This document shows positions 1 through 10,100 of a DNA stretch of 64,000 nt, one piece after another. The notes below the pieces were generated by a model. That model searched no databases, was not told where the DNA came from, and worked only from the letters and a program-made list of their open reading frames with translations. Position 1 is the stretch's first letter. Each line of letters begins with the position of its first letter. This DNA comes from Trichomonas vaginalis G3 (taxonomy: Eukaryota; Parabasalia; Trichomonadida; Trichomonadidae), in assembly GCF_026262505.1 (NCBI RefSeq), contig NC_067204.1:21855300-21919299 (forward strand). Direction: 5' to 3'. Position numbers and translations under genes: made by a program.

Positions 1-174
1 GATAATAAAATAAATTTATACGTAATTACTTTCATTTAATATGCTTTATGCTGTATAATATTGATTAAGAGGCATTAAAAGGTTCCATAGTCTGCTTTTA
101 TAGGCAAGATTTTTGATAAAAATTTTAAATTTTGAAAAATGATGAGAAAAGGAAAAAAAAAGCTAAATGAGAGC

Positions 175-226
175 AAGAGGAGGGAAAAAAAGAAAAAGAA
201 AAAGAAAAGAAAGGGAAGGAAAAAAA
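175..226. repeat. Polypurine tract
   Basis: An uninterrupted run of about 52 purines (A and G only) lies on the + strand. Such tracts can form triplex DNA or slip in replication. No gene is recognisable in 1-497 otherwise. Confidence 0.7.
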
Positions 227-276
227 TAAAAGAAAGAAGGACATATAAAAATTTAGATGCGCATTCTTAATGCCGA

Positions 277-290
277 GGCGGCTTGCCGCC
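277..290. repeat. Short GC-rich hairpin
   Basis: GGCGGC-TT-GCCGCC forms a short perfect stem in otherwise AT-rich DNA, followed by a T run. The shape resembles a small terminator-like hairpin. Similar GC stems occur between genes of the Polinton fossils further on (14,200-14,340 and 56,877-56,890). Its role here is unknown. Confidence 0.5.
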
Positions 291-497
291 GAGGCGCGAT
301 TTTTTTAGGCCTCTACGGTAACCCGGCAATGTTTTTTTAAATCTTGTACAGCCCTACTATGCATGAAGAAAACTTCAATTTCTCTCCACAATTAAGAGAA
401 GTTTGGAGTTTTATTACTGAGAAAAATCGGCTTGAAGTTGTTCATGAGAATTTTTTTTCTTGCGAAATAACGTATTTTTTATTGACCTACCTGTAAT

Positions 498-1740
498 AAA
501 CAGAAATTCATCAAAAGTGACAGCTCTCAATTTTTTGACATTTGTAAATTCTAAATTGAATGAGAAAAATGAAATAATACTAAGCATAATACAATATTCT
601 AGATTTAATTATAATTAGGAAAAAGTTAGTTTTGAGAGTACTTTTCATAGGCATATAGAATGAAATCTTCTGAAAAATAATATCACATAAACTCATATTA
701 TTTTCTAATATATAACTATTTTATATAAAAATCAAATTCAATGATCTTAAAAGCGAAGGATAAACCTCAAAATTTACGAATATAATGAGTGGGAATATAA
801 TGCTTATCTATCATAAAACCATATGAAATATCAATTTTTGCTTTACGCCTAATTTTTGACGACAATTAGCAAAAAATGTTAAATGTTAACACTCAGTCCA
901 TTTGAATATGAAAAATAAAATTGACTTTGATTAAATGTTTTTATTTATCATGCAATTCTTCTTGCGACCAAAGATTTGAATAAAATTTCAAAAAATAAGA
1001 TAGCTTAAAAAATAATATACGGTAGTGTTTACTAATAGATGAATAGTATATAAATTCTATTAAAATGGATTTGATCCAAAAAAATATATAAAATTTGATC
1101 ATAAATAAAATCGTTTTAAATTACTTCTTCATTTAAATTATAACAATTATTTTTGGTTTTATATTTTTTTGGATCAAATCCATTTTAATAGAATTTATAT
1201 ACTATTCATCTATTAGTAAACACTACCGTATATTATTTTTTAAGCTATCTTATTTTTTGAAATTTTATTCAAATCTTTGGTCGCAAGAAGAATTGCATGA
1301 TAAATAAAAACATTTAATCAAAGTCAATTTTATTTTTCATATTCAAATGGACTGAGTGTTAACATTTAACATTTTTTGCTAATTGTCGTCAAAAATTAGG
1401 CGTAAAGCAAAAATTGATATTTCATATGGTTTTATGATAGATAAGCATTATATTCCCACTCATTATATTCGTAAATTTTGAGGTTTATCCTTCGCTTTTA
1501 AGATCATTGAATTTGATTTTTATATAAAATAGTTATATATTAGAAAATAATATGAGTTTATGTGATATTATTTTTCAGAAGATTTTGTGTTCTTCTTCAA
1601 AATTTTATTTTTTTATTAAAAAGAATCTTTACAAAATATACATTTACTTTAATTAATATTTAAAAACGTGCTCTATCAAAAGTTCCAAAAATTCAATATT
1701 TTAGCTTTTCTGAGGTGTCACTTTTGATGAATTTCTGTTT
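498..1740. repeat. Large palindromic element with nested inverted repeats
   Basis: A perfect 25-bp inverted repeat (498-522 and 1716-1740, ending in AAAAGTGACA) encloses a second and much larger inverted repeat. The inner arms (663-1088 and 1160-1585) are each 426 bp, separated by 71 bp, and I found no mismatch between them when reading through. No long ORF is present. The outer 25-bp repeats could be the TIRs of a non-autonomous foldback-like element, but no clear target-site duplication is visible. The right end lies about 150 bp upstream of the proline-rich gene. Confidence 0.8.
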
Positions 1741-1811
1741 ACAACACTACCTATTTACTGTAAATTCATAATGTCAAAAGTTACTGTGTTGTCCTCTATA
1801 TACACACTGTC

Positions 1812-1846
1812 TTAATTCTATCGGCGCGAAGCGCCGATAGAATTAA
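1812..1846. repeat. Perfect 16-bp-arm hairpin upstream of the proline-rich gene
   Basis: The arms TTAATTCTATCGGCGC and its exact complement are separated by GAA. The hairpin ends 45 bases before the ATG at 1892, so it falls in the promoter or 5' leader of that gene. It could be a protein-binding palindrome or an RNA stem; the sequence does not decide which. Confidence 0.6.
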
Positions 1847-1891
1847 ATGAAAAAGGGATTTCTTACAGAAAATTCATACGAATTGAATTAA

Positions 1892-4800
1892 ATGGCATTT
1901 CAGCCTCCTCCTAAGCAACCACCAAATCAACTTCCATCATTTCAAGCACCACCGTTTCAGTCTCCAGGAGGATCTGGTTTCCATGCTCCTGGTTTTAGTT
2001 CAACTTCTTCAGCTCAAATGCCTCAATTTGTTCCGCCAAAGGCAACAAATGGGCAATTACCCGCGTTTAAACCTCCTCCAACTGGTGGATACAATTCAGC
2101 ATTCAGACCTCCAGCTGTGAGCACATTTAATTCTGAAATTAAACCTGCACCCCTTAATCAAGCCTCAGCTTTTTCACCATCACCAGAAAAATCTCCGAAA
2201 TCTCCTATAGCAGCATTTAATCCACCGCCATCTCCAAATAATCAAAATTCAAGTATACCGGCTTTTCCTCAATTTGCAATGCCACAAAAAAGTGAACCTG
2301 TTTCTCCGAAACCGGATCATGCACCACAAATGCCGCCATTTAACCCTGATTCATCGTTAAATGAACCGAAGCCATCAGAAACACCAAATAAACCAGAAGA
2401 ACCCGTACTATCACCTAAACCAGCAGCAAGTAACGGCATACCACCCTTCCCAATTCCATCTCCAACAACAAATAGCAGTAATATTCCGCCGTTCCCGGGC
2501 CAACCAATGTCAAACCAACCATCTGCTGGTCAGATACCAGCATTCCCTGGAATTCAAAGCCAAAATTCTGGTTCAATTCCTCCATTCCCAGTATTAAAGG
2601 CTAATTCACCAACTCCTGTAAAAGCAGATCCACATCCATTCCCACCAACAGATAATCAGCCGAAAAGTACAACTTCTGAAAAAGAAATTCCTCCATTTCC
2701 AAATCTTACTTCACCAAAGCCAAATAATCAACCGGCTGCATTACCAGCATTTCCATCTATTAATATACAACCTTCTCCAACTACAAGTCAAAACGAAATC
2801 TCCGCATTTCCAGGAATTAAACCAATATCTCCACCAGGCTCAGCTAATGGACCAGCTCCACCTTCACCAAAACAACCGCAATTACAATCACCTGGATCTT
2901 CCAGCGGAGAAATCCCACCGTTTCCAGGAATTAAACCAATATCTCCACCAGGCTCAGCTAATGGACCAGCTCCACCTTCACCAAAACAACCGCAATTACA
3001 ATCACCTGGATCTTCCAGCGGAGAAATCCCACCGTTTCCAGGAATTAAACCAATATCTCCACCAGGCTCAGCTAATGGACCAGCTCCACCTTCACCAAAA
3101 CAACCGCAATTACAATCACCTGGATCTTCCAGCGGAGAAATCCCACCGTTTCCAGGAATTAAACCAATATCTCCACCAGGCTCAGCTAATGGACCAGCTC
3201 CACCTTCACCAAAACAACCGCAATTACAATCACCTGGATCTTCCAGCGGAGAAATCCCACCGTTTTCAGGAATTAAACCAATATCTCCACCAGGCTCAGC
3301 TAATGGACCAGCTCCACCTTCACCAAAACAACCGCAATTACAATCACCTGGATCTTCCAGCAGAGAAATCCCACCGTTTTCAGGAATTAAACCAATATCT
3401 CCACCAGGCTCAGCTAATGGACCAGCTCCACCTTCACCAAAACAACCGCAATTACAATCATCTGGATCTTCCAGCGGAGAAATCCCACCGTTTTCAGGAA
3501 TTAAACCAATATCTCCACCAGGCTCAGCTAATGGACCAGCTCCACCTTCACCAAAACAACCGCAATTACAATCATCTGGATCTTCCAGCGGAGAAATCCC
3601 ACCGTTTTCAGGAATTAAACCAATATCTCCACCAGGCTCAGCTAATGGACCAGCTCCACCTTCACCAAAACAACCGCAATTACAATCACCTGGATCTTCC
3701 AGCGGAGAAATCCCACCGTTTCCAGGAATTAAACCAAATACCCCTCCAGCATCTACAGCTCCTTCAATTCCTCCGTTTTATCCTGTAAAGCCAAATCCAC
3801 CTCCAATGCCAGGTTCATCCAGTGGTGAAATTCCTCCATTCCCTGGAATCAAACCACAATCAACTGTTTCTGGTTCTTCTAGTGGTACAATTCCTCCATT
3901 CCCAGGAAGCAGTTCTTCGCAACCTCCATTACCTGGCTCTTCCAGTGGTGGAATTCCTCCATTTCCTGGAATCAAACCTCAACCACCAATTCCAAGCTCA
4001 TCCAGTGGTACAATGCCTCCATTCCCAGGAGTTGCCGCTCCACCTCCATTACCTGCTTCATCCAATAGTGAAATGCCTCCATTACCAGGATCGATTACTA
4101 GTCCTCCTCCATTACCCAGTTCAAATCCACAGAAACCACCTGAAATTGCTCCACCTCCTCTCCAAATTCCTCTTCCATCAGATGTATTATCTCCACAAGC
4201 CAGAGGTCCAGTAAACAGGCCGGCCATGCCAAGCATTGCATTGGACTTCTCTCAATTGAACATGACACCAAAAGAAGATAAACCAGCCCAACCCAAAGAG
4301 GAAAAGGTCGCTCCTTCTCTCATGGATCTAATCAAGAAGAAGGAAGAAAGTGACACTGAGTACTACAGTGATGATTACTCATATTACTCATATTACTACT
4401 ACAGTGATACAGAGCAATCAGAAGAAAAGAAAACAGAAAAGAAGGGAAGGAAATCGAGATCAAGTTCAATGATCAAAGAAGAAGATAAACCAAAGAAAGA
4501 AGAAGAACCAACACCTTCTCCAATTGTTCCTCCTAAACCTGAACCAAAACAAGAGTCAAAGCCTGAACCAAAACTTCCTGAAACACCAGCAATTCCTCCA
4601 TTCCCAGCTGCTGCTCCAGGATCAAATGCTACTCTTCCTCTATTTGCTGCACCAGGTTCTAATTCTGCTGCTCCTAAACCAGAGCCAAAACCAGAACAAA
4701 AACCTGAGCCAAAGCAAACAGAAACAAAGGTAATTCCTCCATTCTCTGGTGCACCAGGTTCTAACTCTTCTGCTTCTCAGTTTCCAGCTGCTCCAGGATC

Positions 4801-5590
4801 GAATCAAACAGTTCTTCCATTCCCTGCACCGCCGAAATCATCACAAATCCCTCCATACCCAGGAAATCCAAATTCATCAGTTCCTCCATACCCACAACCA
4901 CCAGCTTCTTCCGCAACACCTGCATTCCCTGCAGCACCTTTGGCTAATGAGTCATCAAATGCAGCTCCTCCATTCCCTTCAGCTGCAATCAACTCATCAG
5001 CAGCACCACTCCCAACGAAATTACCTGGATCAAAGGATGATGATGCTTCATCAGAATTACCTCTCTTTCAACCAGATCCATCCACAACACCATCACCTTC
5101 TTTCCCTGTACCACCTCAAGCATCCAAACCACCTCCATTCCCATCAGCAGCAATTGGATTCCCACAGCAAGGAAGGCCAAATTCACCTCAACCAGGCCTT
5201 CCTCAATCTCTCAGCGGACAGAACCAACAGGCGATGCAGTCTTCTCCAATTTTCCCCAACGTCGGAGTCAGCAATTCACCACCACTTGGATTCCCTGGAG
5301 TCAGCACGAGTTCTCCGGGATTTCCATCATTCCCGAATGCTCCTGTTTCTCCTCTCGCTGGAGGACAGCCACAAATTGGAATGCCATTTGCGCCTCCAGG
5401 TCAGCAATTAGATCTATCACTTGCTATCCCCACAACAACTAAACTTACTGATGAAGAAAGGGCAGCTTTGAGTTGGAGATCAATGGTATTTGATGATGTT
5501 GCTGAACCTTCAAATGCTGACATTGAGAATGAGTGCAGACAGAAGTATGATCCAGAAGTTCTGTTCAATAACATGAGAAGTATCAAATAA
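1892..5590 (+). CDS. Proline-rich repeat protein (1,232 aa), function unknown
   Basis: This is a long ATG-started ORF rich in Pro, Ser, Asn and Gln, with many short IPPFPG-type motifs throughout. Residues about 308-611 are eight near-identical copies of a 38-residue unit built on GIKPISPPGSANGPAPPSP. Around residue 800-850 there is a lysine/glutamate region with a tyrosine-rich patch (YYSDDYSYYSYYYYSD). The last ~50 residues (TDEERAALSWRSMVFDD onward) are not low-complexity and may be a conserved folded tail. No signal peptide or membrane segment is visible, so it is probably cytosolic or nuclear. Proline-rich stretches of this kind often bind SH3, WW or profilin domains, which is inference here. 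I do not recognise a named family. Confidence 0.85.
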   Translation: MAFQPPPKQPPNQLPSFQAPPFQSPGGSGFHAPGFSSTSSAQMPQFVPPKATNGQLPAFKPPPTGGYNSAFRPPAVSTFNSEIKPAPLNQASAFSPSPEKSPKSPIAAFNPPPSPNNQNSSIPAFPQFAMPQKSEPVSPKPDHAPQMPPFNPDSSLNEPKPSETPNKPEEPVLSPKPAASNGIPPFPIPSPTTNSSNIPPFPGQPMSNQPSAGQIPAFPGIQSQNSGSIPPFPVLKANSPTPVKADPHPFPPTDNQPKSTTSEKEIPPFPNLTSPKPNNQPAALPAFPSINIQPSPTTSQNEISAFPGIKPISPPGSANGPAPPSPKQPQLQSPGSSSGEIPPFPGIKPISPPGSANGPAPPSPKQPQLQSPGSSSGEIPPFPGIKPISPPGSANGPAPPSPKQPQLQSPGSSSGEIPPFPGIKPISPPGSANGPAPPSPKQPQLQSPGSSSGEIPPFSGIKPISPPGSANGPAPPSPKQPQLQSPGSSSREIPPFSGIKPISPPGSANGPAPPSPKQPQLQSSGSSSGEIPPFSGIKPISPPGSANGPAPPSPKQPQLQSSGSSSGEIPPFSGIKPISPPGSANGPAPPSPKQPQLQSPGSSSGEIPPFPGIKPNTPPASTAPSIPPFYPVKPNPPPMPGSSSGEIPPFPGIKPQSTVSGSSSGTIPPFPGSSSSQPPLPGSSSGGIPPFPGIKPQPPIPSSSSGTMPPFPGVAAPPPLPASSNSEMPPLPGSITSPPPLPSSNPQKPPEIAPPPLQIPLPSDVLSPQARGPVNRPAMPSIALDFSQLNMTPKEDKPAQPKEEKVAPSLMDLIKKKEESDTEYYSDDYSYYSYYYYSDTEQSEEKKTEKKGRKSRSSSMIKEEDKPKKEEEPTPSPIVPPKPEPKQESKPEPKLPETPAIPPFPAAAPGSNATLPLFAAPGSNSAAPKPEPKPEQKPEPKQTETKVIPPFSGAPGSNSSASQFPAAPGSNQTVLPFPAPPKSSQIPPYPGNPNSSVPPYPQPPASSATPAFPAAPLANESSNAAPPFPSAAINSSAAPLPTKLPGSKDDDASSELPLFQPDPSTTPSPSFPVPPQASKPPPFPSAAIGFPQQGRPNSPQPGLPQSLSGQNQQAMQSSPIFPNVGVSNSPPLGFPGVSTSSPGFPSFPNAPVSPLAGGQPQIGMPFAPPGQQLDLSLAIPTTTKLTDEERAALSWRSMVFDDVAEPSNADIENECRQKYDPEVLFNNMRSIK
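2811..3722 (+). repeat. 8 x 114-bp in-frame tandem repeat
   Basis: CAGGAATTAAACC recurs exactly every 114 bases (2811, 2925, 3039 and so on to 3609), giving eight units that differ by only a few bases. The period is a multiple of three, so copy-number change keeps the frame. The near identity points to recent expansion or gene conversion. Confidence 0.95.
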
Positions 5591-5709
5591 GTTTATTTCG
5601 CTATATATTATTTTATTATTTATTTATATTATTTATTCTTTCACTGTGATTTCTCTTTTTTTATTAAAAATAATTTAATTATCAAAATATTTTAAAATTT
5701 TATCAATTT

Positions 5710-6684
5710 TTAAAATTCTAAAAAGAGACTAGATCCGTAATCATTTGAATTAGATGAGTTTGTTAGATGGTTCGATGGTGTATCGTACGGATTACGTCTT
5801 AATGGATGTTGTTGAGTGTTAGAAGCTGATGAATTAGGTGAGTTTGTTGGTTTGTTAAATGAGGGTCTAAATGGATCAGCAAATGGGTCTTGTTGAGTAC
5901 TAAATTCAGTTGGTTTAGATGAGTCTTTTGGTTTATTAGAAGGTGCTGCAAACGGATCACGTCTGAATGGTTTTTGTTGAATGTTGGATGATGATGCAAA
6001 TGGATCTTCACGAGTGTTGGATGATGATGCAAATGGATCTTCTCGAGCATTGGATGATGATGCAAATGGATCTTCATGAGTGTTGGATGATGCTGTAAAT
6101 GTATCTTCATGAGTGTTGAATGGTGATGCAAATGGATCTGCAGATGAATCTTGTTGAGCACTAAAATCTGTTGAATTAGATGAGTTTGTTGGTTTGTTGG
6201 ATATTACTACGAATGGATCTGAATTTGAACGGATTCCTGGACTATAAGATGAAACACTAATTTCATTATCAGTACAGTATTGATTTCTTTCAATAAAATC
6301 TTCTTCATTGCTCCTATTGATTCTTGAACCCAAAAATTCTGTGTAAATTTGTGTTAAAACATTGATTATACCATCTAACAGACCTATATCCATATATTTT
6401 CTAACTGATTTCAATGCTGAAATTACTTCTTCAAGATTATTTATTACAAGTTTTGTATTGCAGGCGCACTCATATAATTCATTTGCTTTTAATGTATTAG
6501 GAGACTGTTTGAGAATCTGGATAAAGTCATATGAATGCAAATTTGAAGATTGTAAGATTAATTTTAAGTCTTCTATTTCAAAAATATCGAATAATTTGTC
6601 ATCTTGAATATAATCATTGATGTGGTTGGCAATGTACTCATAATTAAGAACAAACCCAGTCCTTAAGTGAGTTATTTTGTAAAA
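5710..6684 (-). CDS. DPF-motif repeat protein with trichomonad N-terminal helical domain; no in-frame ATG seen
   Basis: The open frame runs 325 codons. Its first ~110 codons encode a helical domain matching the N-terminal domain of the C2 gene at 59,873-60,755 (for example DDKLFDIFEIED against DEDKLFSTFEIED). Domains of this kind precede ankyrin repeats in many trichomonad proteins (DUF3447-like; family call is inference). The rest is low-complexity with about eight DPF tripeptides, three of them in near-identical 13-residue repeats of EDPFASSSN type. DPF motifs are the known ligands of the AP-2 alpha ear and Eps15-type endocytic adaptors, so an endocytic scaffold is possible. No ATG lies in frame before residue ~98, and a stop precedes the frame. 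The start is therefore lost, non-canonical, or in an unseen upstream exon, and a recent pseudogene is possible. Confidence 0.65.
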   Translation of the reverse strand, partial: FYKITHLRTGFVLNYEYIANHINDYIQDDKLFDIFEIEDLKLILQSSNLHSYDFIQILKQSPNTLKANELYECACNTKLVINNLEEVISALKSVRKYMDIGLLDGIINVLTQIYTEFLGSRINRSNEEDFIERNQYCTDNEISVSSYSPGIRSNSDPFVVISNKPTNSSNSTDFSAQQDSSADPFASPFNTHEDTFTASSNTHEDPFASSSNAREDPFASSSNTREDPFASSSNIQQKPFRRDPFAAPSNKPKDSSKPTEFSTQQDPFADPFRPSFNKPTNSPNSSASNTQQHPLRRNPYDTPSNHLTNSSNSNDYGSSLFLEF

Positions 6685-7160
6685 TTAAAAAAAAAAGTCG
6701 TACAAATAAAGGGAATCGGATTTTCAAAATCGTCTTGCAATTTTGCTAATGAATATATACTTATTTCATGCCAAGAAAGTTATACATATGGAATTACCTA
6801 TTGTTAATTTTCAATGACGTTTCAAAACGCATTTTAATAGTTTACGTGGTAAGGGCATCTTATTTCACATATCTCTAACTGTTATGATATTTTCTACTAT
6901 GCTCATAATCTGTTCCACTCGAAAGAGATCTTTTACAGATTTCTTTTTCATTTTCTTTCTTTTGTCATTTATATGTGTTATTTCTTTCTTTTTAATGTTT
7001 TGTTTTGGGATAAAGAGTGGATGTGCTGAAACATTGATTTCCTGAATGCTTTTTATGCAAAACAAGGATTTTATTGGTTGAAAATGCTATACACCCTTAC
7101 ATCATTTCTAAAAATGATAATTTCATATGATTAAAACAATCAAGCAACTTCAAATTTATA

Positions 7161-7171
7161 AAAAAGTGACA
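7161..7171 (+). promoter_or_regulatory. AAAAAGTGACA motif upstream of the SNF2-like gene
   Basis: AAAAAGTGACA ends 20 bases before the ATG at 7192. The same word, or a close variant, stands just upstream of several P2 genes (for example 42,791 before the ATG at 42,807) and in LTE termini. A core-promoter role is inference from this recurrence. Confidence 0.35.
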
Positions 7172-7191
7172 AAAATATTAGCTTTTCCAAG

Positions 7192-10100
7192 ATGAGAAGT
7201 CGCCGCCGGACAGCGATTGAGGAAGGGACTGAATCATCAAGGGAAGTCGAGCAGAGGCCTGGTGTAAGAGGTTCACCGAGGCGTGCTGCTCAAAGAGCGC
7301 AATCTGAAGCCTCCAACACAAGAATCTTTCTTAAGACGCCAATGCAACCTGTTAAACCAGATCCACCTCACAAGAAGCTAAGCACGCATGTTTCTTTGAA
7401 ATTAGATCATGTTTTTCAATACCCGCCAAAACAATTAAAATTACCAACGACAAAAGCAGAAAATATAGCAGCAAATATCTCAAAATCATCATCTGCATTT
7501 CTTTGCAGTAAATGGTTGCAAGGAACTAATTGTGTTTTAATAGATGAGACAAAATCAATCAAATACGCAGCAGTAAGCATTTTTATCGAGAAAATTCGAT
7601 CAGCATACAGCAAGTGCCCTCCATTTTTGTTAATAGCGCAGCCAAAAGAGATTTCTGTTTGGGTAGAACAATTAAAATATTGGACATCTCAATCAATATC
7701 TGTTTGCACGAGTGACCAATCTGAAAGAGATACTATAACAGACCAGCAGTTACTACTAGATGTGAATCCAACCTCAGATTACGGAATAGTTATCACAAAC
7801 TACGAACAGTTTATAAATGACAGGACAATTATACCTTACCGTCAATGGGCATCAGTTATTGCTGACGATCCTTCTCCAAAAATGCCTTTGGACGGATTAT
7901 TTGCTTTTCATAAAACTTTTGTTGGAACTGAGTTCTTTGACGAATATCCATCACTCGAAACTTTCCTAGAAGTACCTCCTGATGCTGCTGTTGATCCATC
8001 AACCGTTTTTATCATAAAACCAGAAGATGCGGCCGATGATTACTTATTTGAGGAGAATTTCACTCCTTGTCCCATGGCAGCTCTTCAACAGGCAATGTAT
8101 ATCGAATTACTACAGGAATCTTCCGAAAAAATTCGATCAGAAAATGCAGATATCAAAGATCTTTGCGAATTTGCCTCAAAACTACGTGCATTGTCATCAC
8201 ATCCTTTCCTTGCGACCGATACTCCATGCGACATCATGACAGCATCCGGAAAAGTCCCTGTTTTGTCGAAATTACTTTCAATTCAACGAAATGACGGCAA
8301 AAAAGTGGCAATTTTCTGCAATTCTAACATGGTTACAGCTCTACACACCATCATGACCGAGTGTAAGACCATCTACACGCAGATAGAAGCCAATTCCACG
8401 GAAAACGAAGCGAATATTTTAATTGATGATTTTAATCATCAACAAGGACACCGAGTTATCATTGTTCCTGCCAACTACGCGTCCCTCTGTCTCGAGAAAT
8501 TCAACGGGGAGACAGTTTTCGCGTTTGATACTGATTGGACACCGATTGAAGACGGAAAACTCATTGTCAAGTGGCACGCGAGGAATTCCAAGGCACAGAT
8601 ATACAGACTCATCACGTCTGATTCCTTTGAATACGTATCTTTCGCATTTTTCTGGAATAATCGTGATAAAAAACCGTCAAATTTCGAAATTCCTGAAAAA
8701 AGTGACAAAACCGAATTATTTAACCTAATCAAAGACTGCTACAGACTTGCATACAAGCATTTAGACGTTGTCCATCAGATGCCGAGGATGCTGTTTAAAG
8801 AAATCAGAGTTTTACAATATTCTGACAAAACCGCTTTTCCTCAGAATTCCGAACCATTTTTAGATGAATACTGGACTATGCCTGAGAAGCATCTCTCGAT
8901 ACACGCGCCCAGGCAGTCGAGGCCCCTCACGCCAGCACAGTTTTGGACAGAACCAAGGTTACAAAGATATTTACAACTATTCAATTTATATGGATGGGGC
9001 AGATGGGAGAAATTCCAAGAATTCGGACGCCCAGAAGGTGATCTCCAAAAGCTCGGTGTTCTCTTCTTGAAGCATTTATTAAAAACAGTGGAAGAAGGTG
9101 ACAAAATTTATCCAAATGTTTTGATTTTGATCAAAGAAAATAATAAATTTGATCAAAAACGTTTATTAACGTCTTTGGCTGCATGGCCATCAGTTTTTGC
9201 AACAGCTAAAGTAGAACCACTCTTAGGAGACGTAGAAAATAAAAGATTTTTCTATCGTCTTATCGGTGAAAAAACCGTCACTTCACCCGACGATATAGAT
9301 CTGTCACTTTTTGAAAATGATTTAGATAATAGGAAAATTGATGATGTTAAAAAATTACTCTTTTCTGCATGGGAAGATGGATTAAATTCTTTGTCAGAAG
9401 AGGACCAAAAATACATAAGAAATTTAATCCAAATTGCTAAAAATAAGCCCGTAAAAAGTGACAAAACCGATAAAAAGACATCCACATTAATTTCATTGAG
9501 AAGTTGCAAAACTAAGTTTGATTCTTCTTCTCACGACAAAGTTCTAAATACTTTGATGTCATACGGTTTTCCTTCTTTGGAAAAATTCATGCAAGCGGCT
9601 GGTTTAATGATGTACAGCCCTGAATCAGTGCAAAACTACGTGGATAACATCATCGGATTTTGCCAAACAAGTTCTGATGATAAAAAGAAATTTTCTGACA
9701 ATTTTGTCAAAAGAATTGTCAAATATCACAGTCAGAAAATTCCTTTACGTGTCAAATTATTTGAAAAAGTTCGCGAGTGTTCCACAAAATTCGATGAATA
9801 TTCAGCAGAAGACATCGAGTTTCTGACAGCTGTTTCTTCACATGGATTAGGATTATGGCTCAATTCTCCTGTTTTACTTTGTGCTTGTAGAGGACAGCCA
9901 ACAGAAGCAAAACTTTATAACAGGGTTAAACTGATATTTGAAGAGACGAAAAGGACGAAAGTTATTCAGCGAATTCCTGAAGATTTCAAGGAGAAAATGC
10001 CACTGAGAATCAACGACATGATGATGCTTAGAAACATTGGAAAAATTGATAAAAGATTCTTCAACGACAAATACGTTTATCCCATTGATTACCATGTTTC

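Noticed and set aside
2847-3788. Frame with repeats of MDQLHLHQNNRNYNHLDLPA inside the proline-rich gene
   Set aside because: It is the second frame of the 114-bp repeat, which has no stop by chance. The main frame has the start, length and non-repeat ends of a real gene.
8027-9509. Several short frames on both strands inside the SNF2-like gene
   Set aside because: They are out-of-frame shadows with no family resemblance or promoter context.
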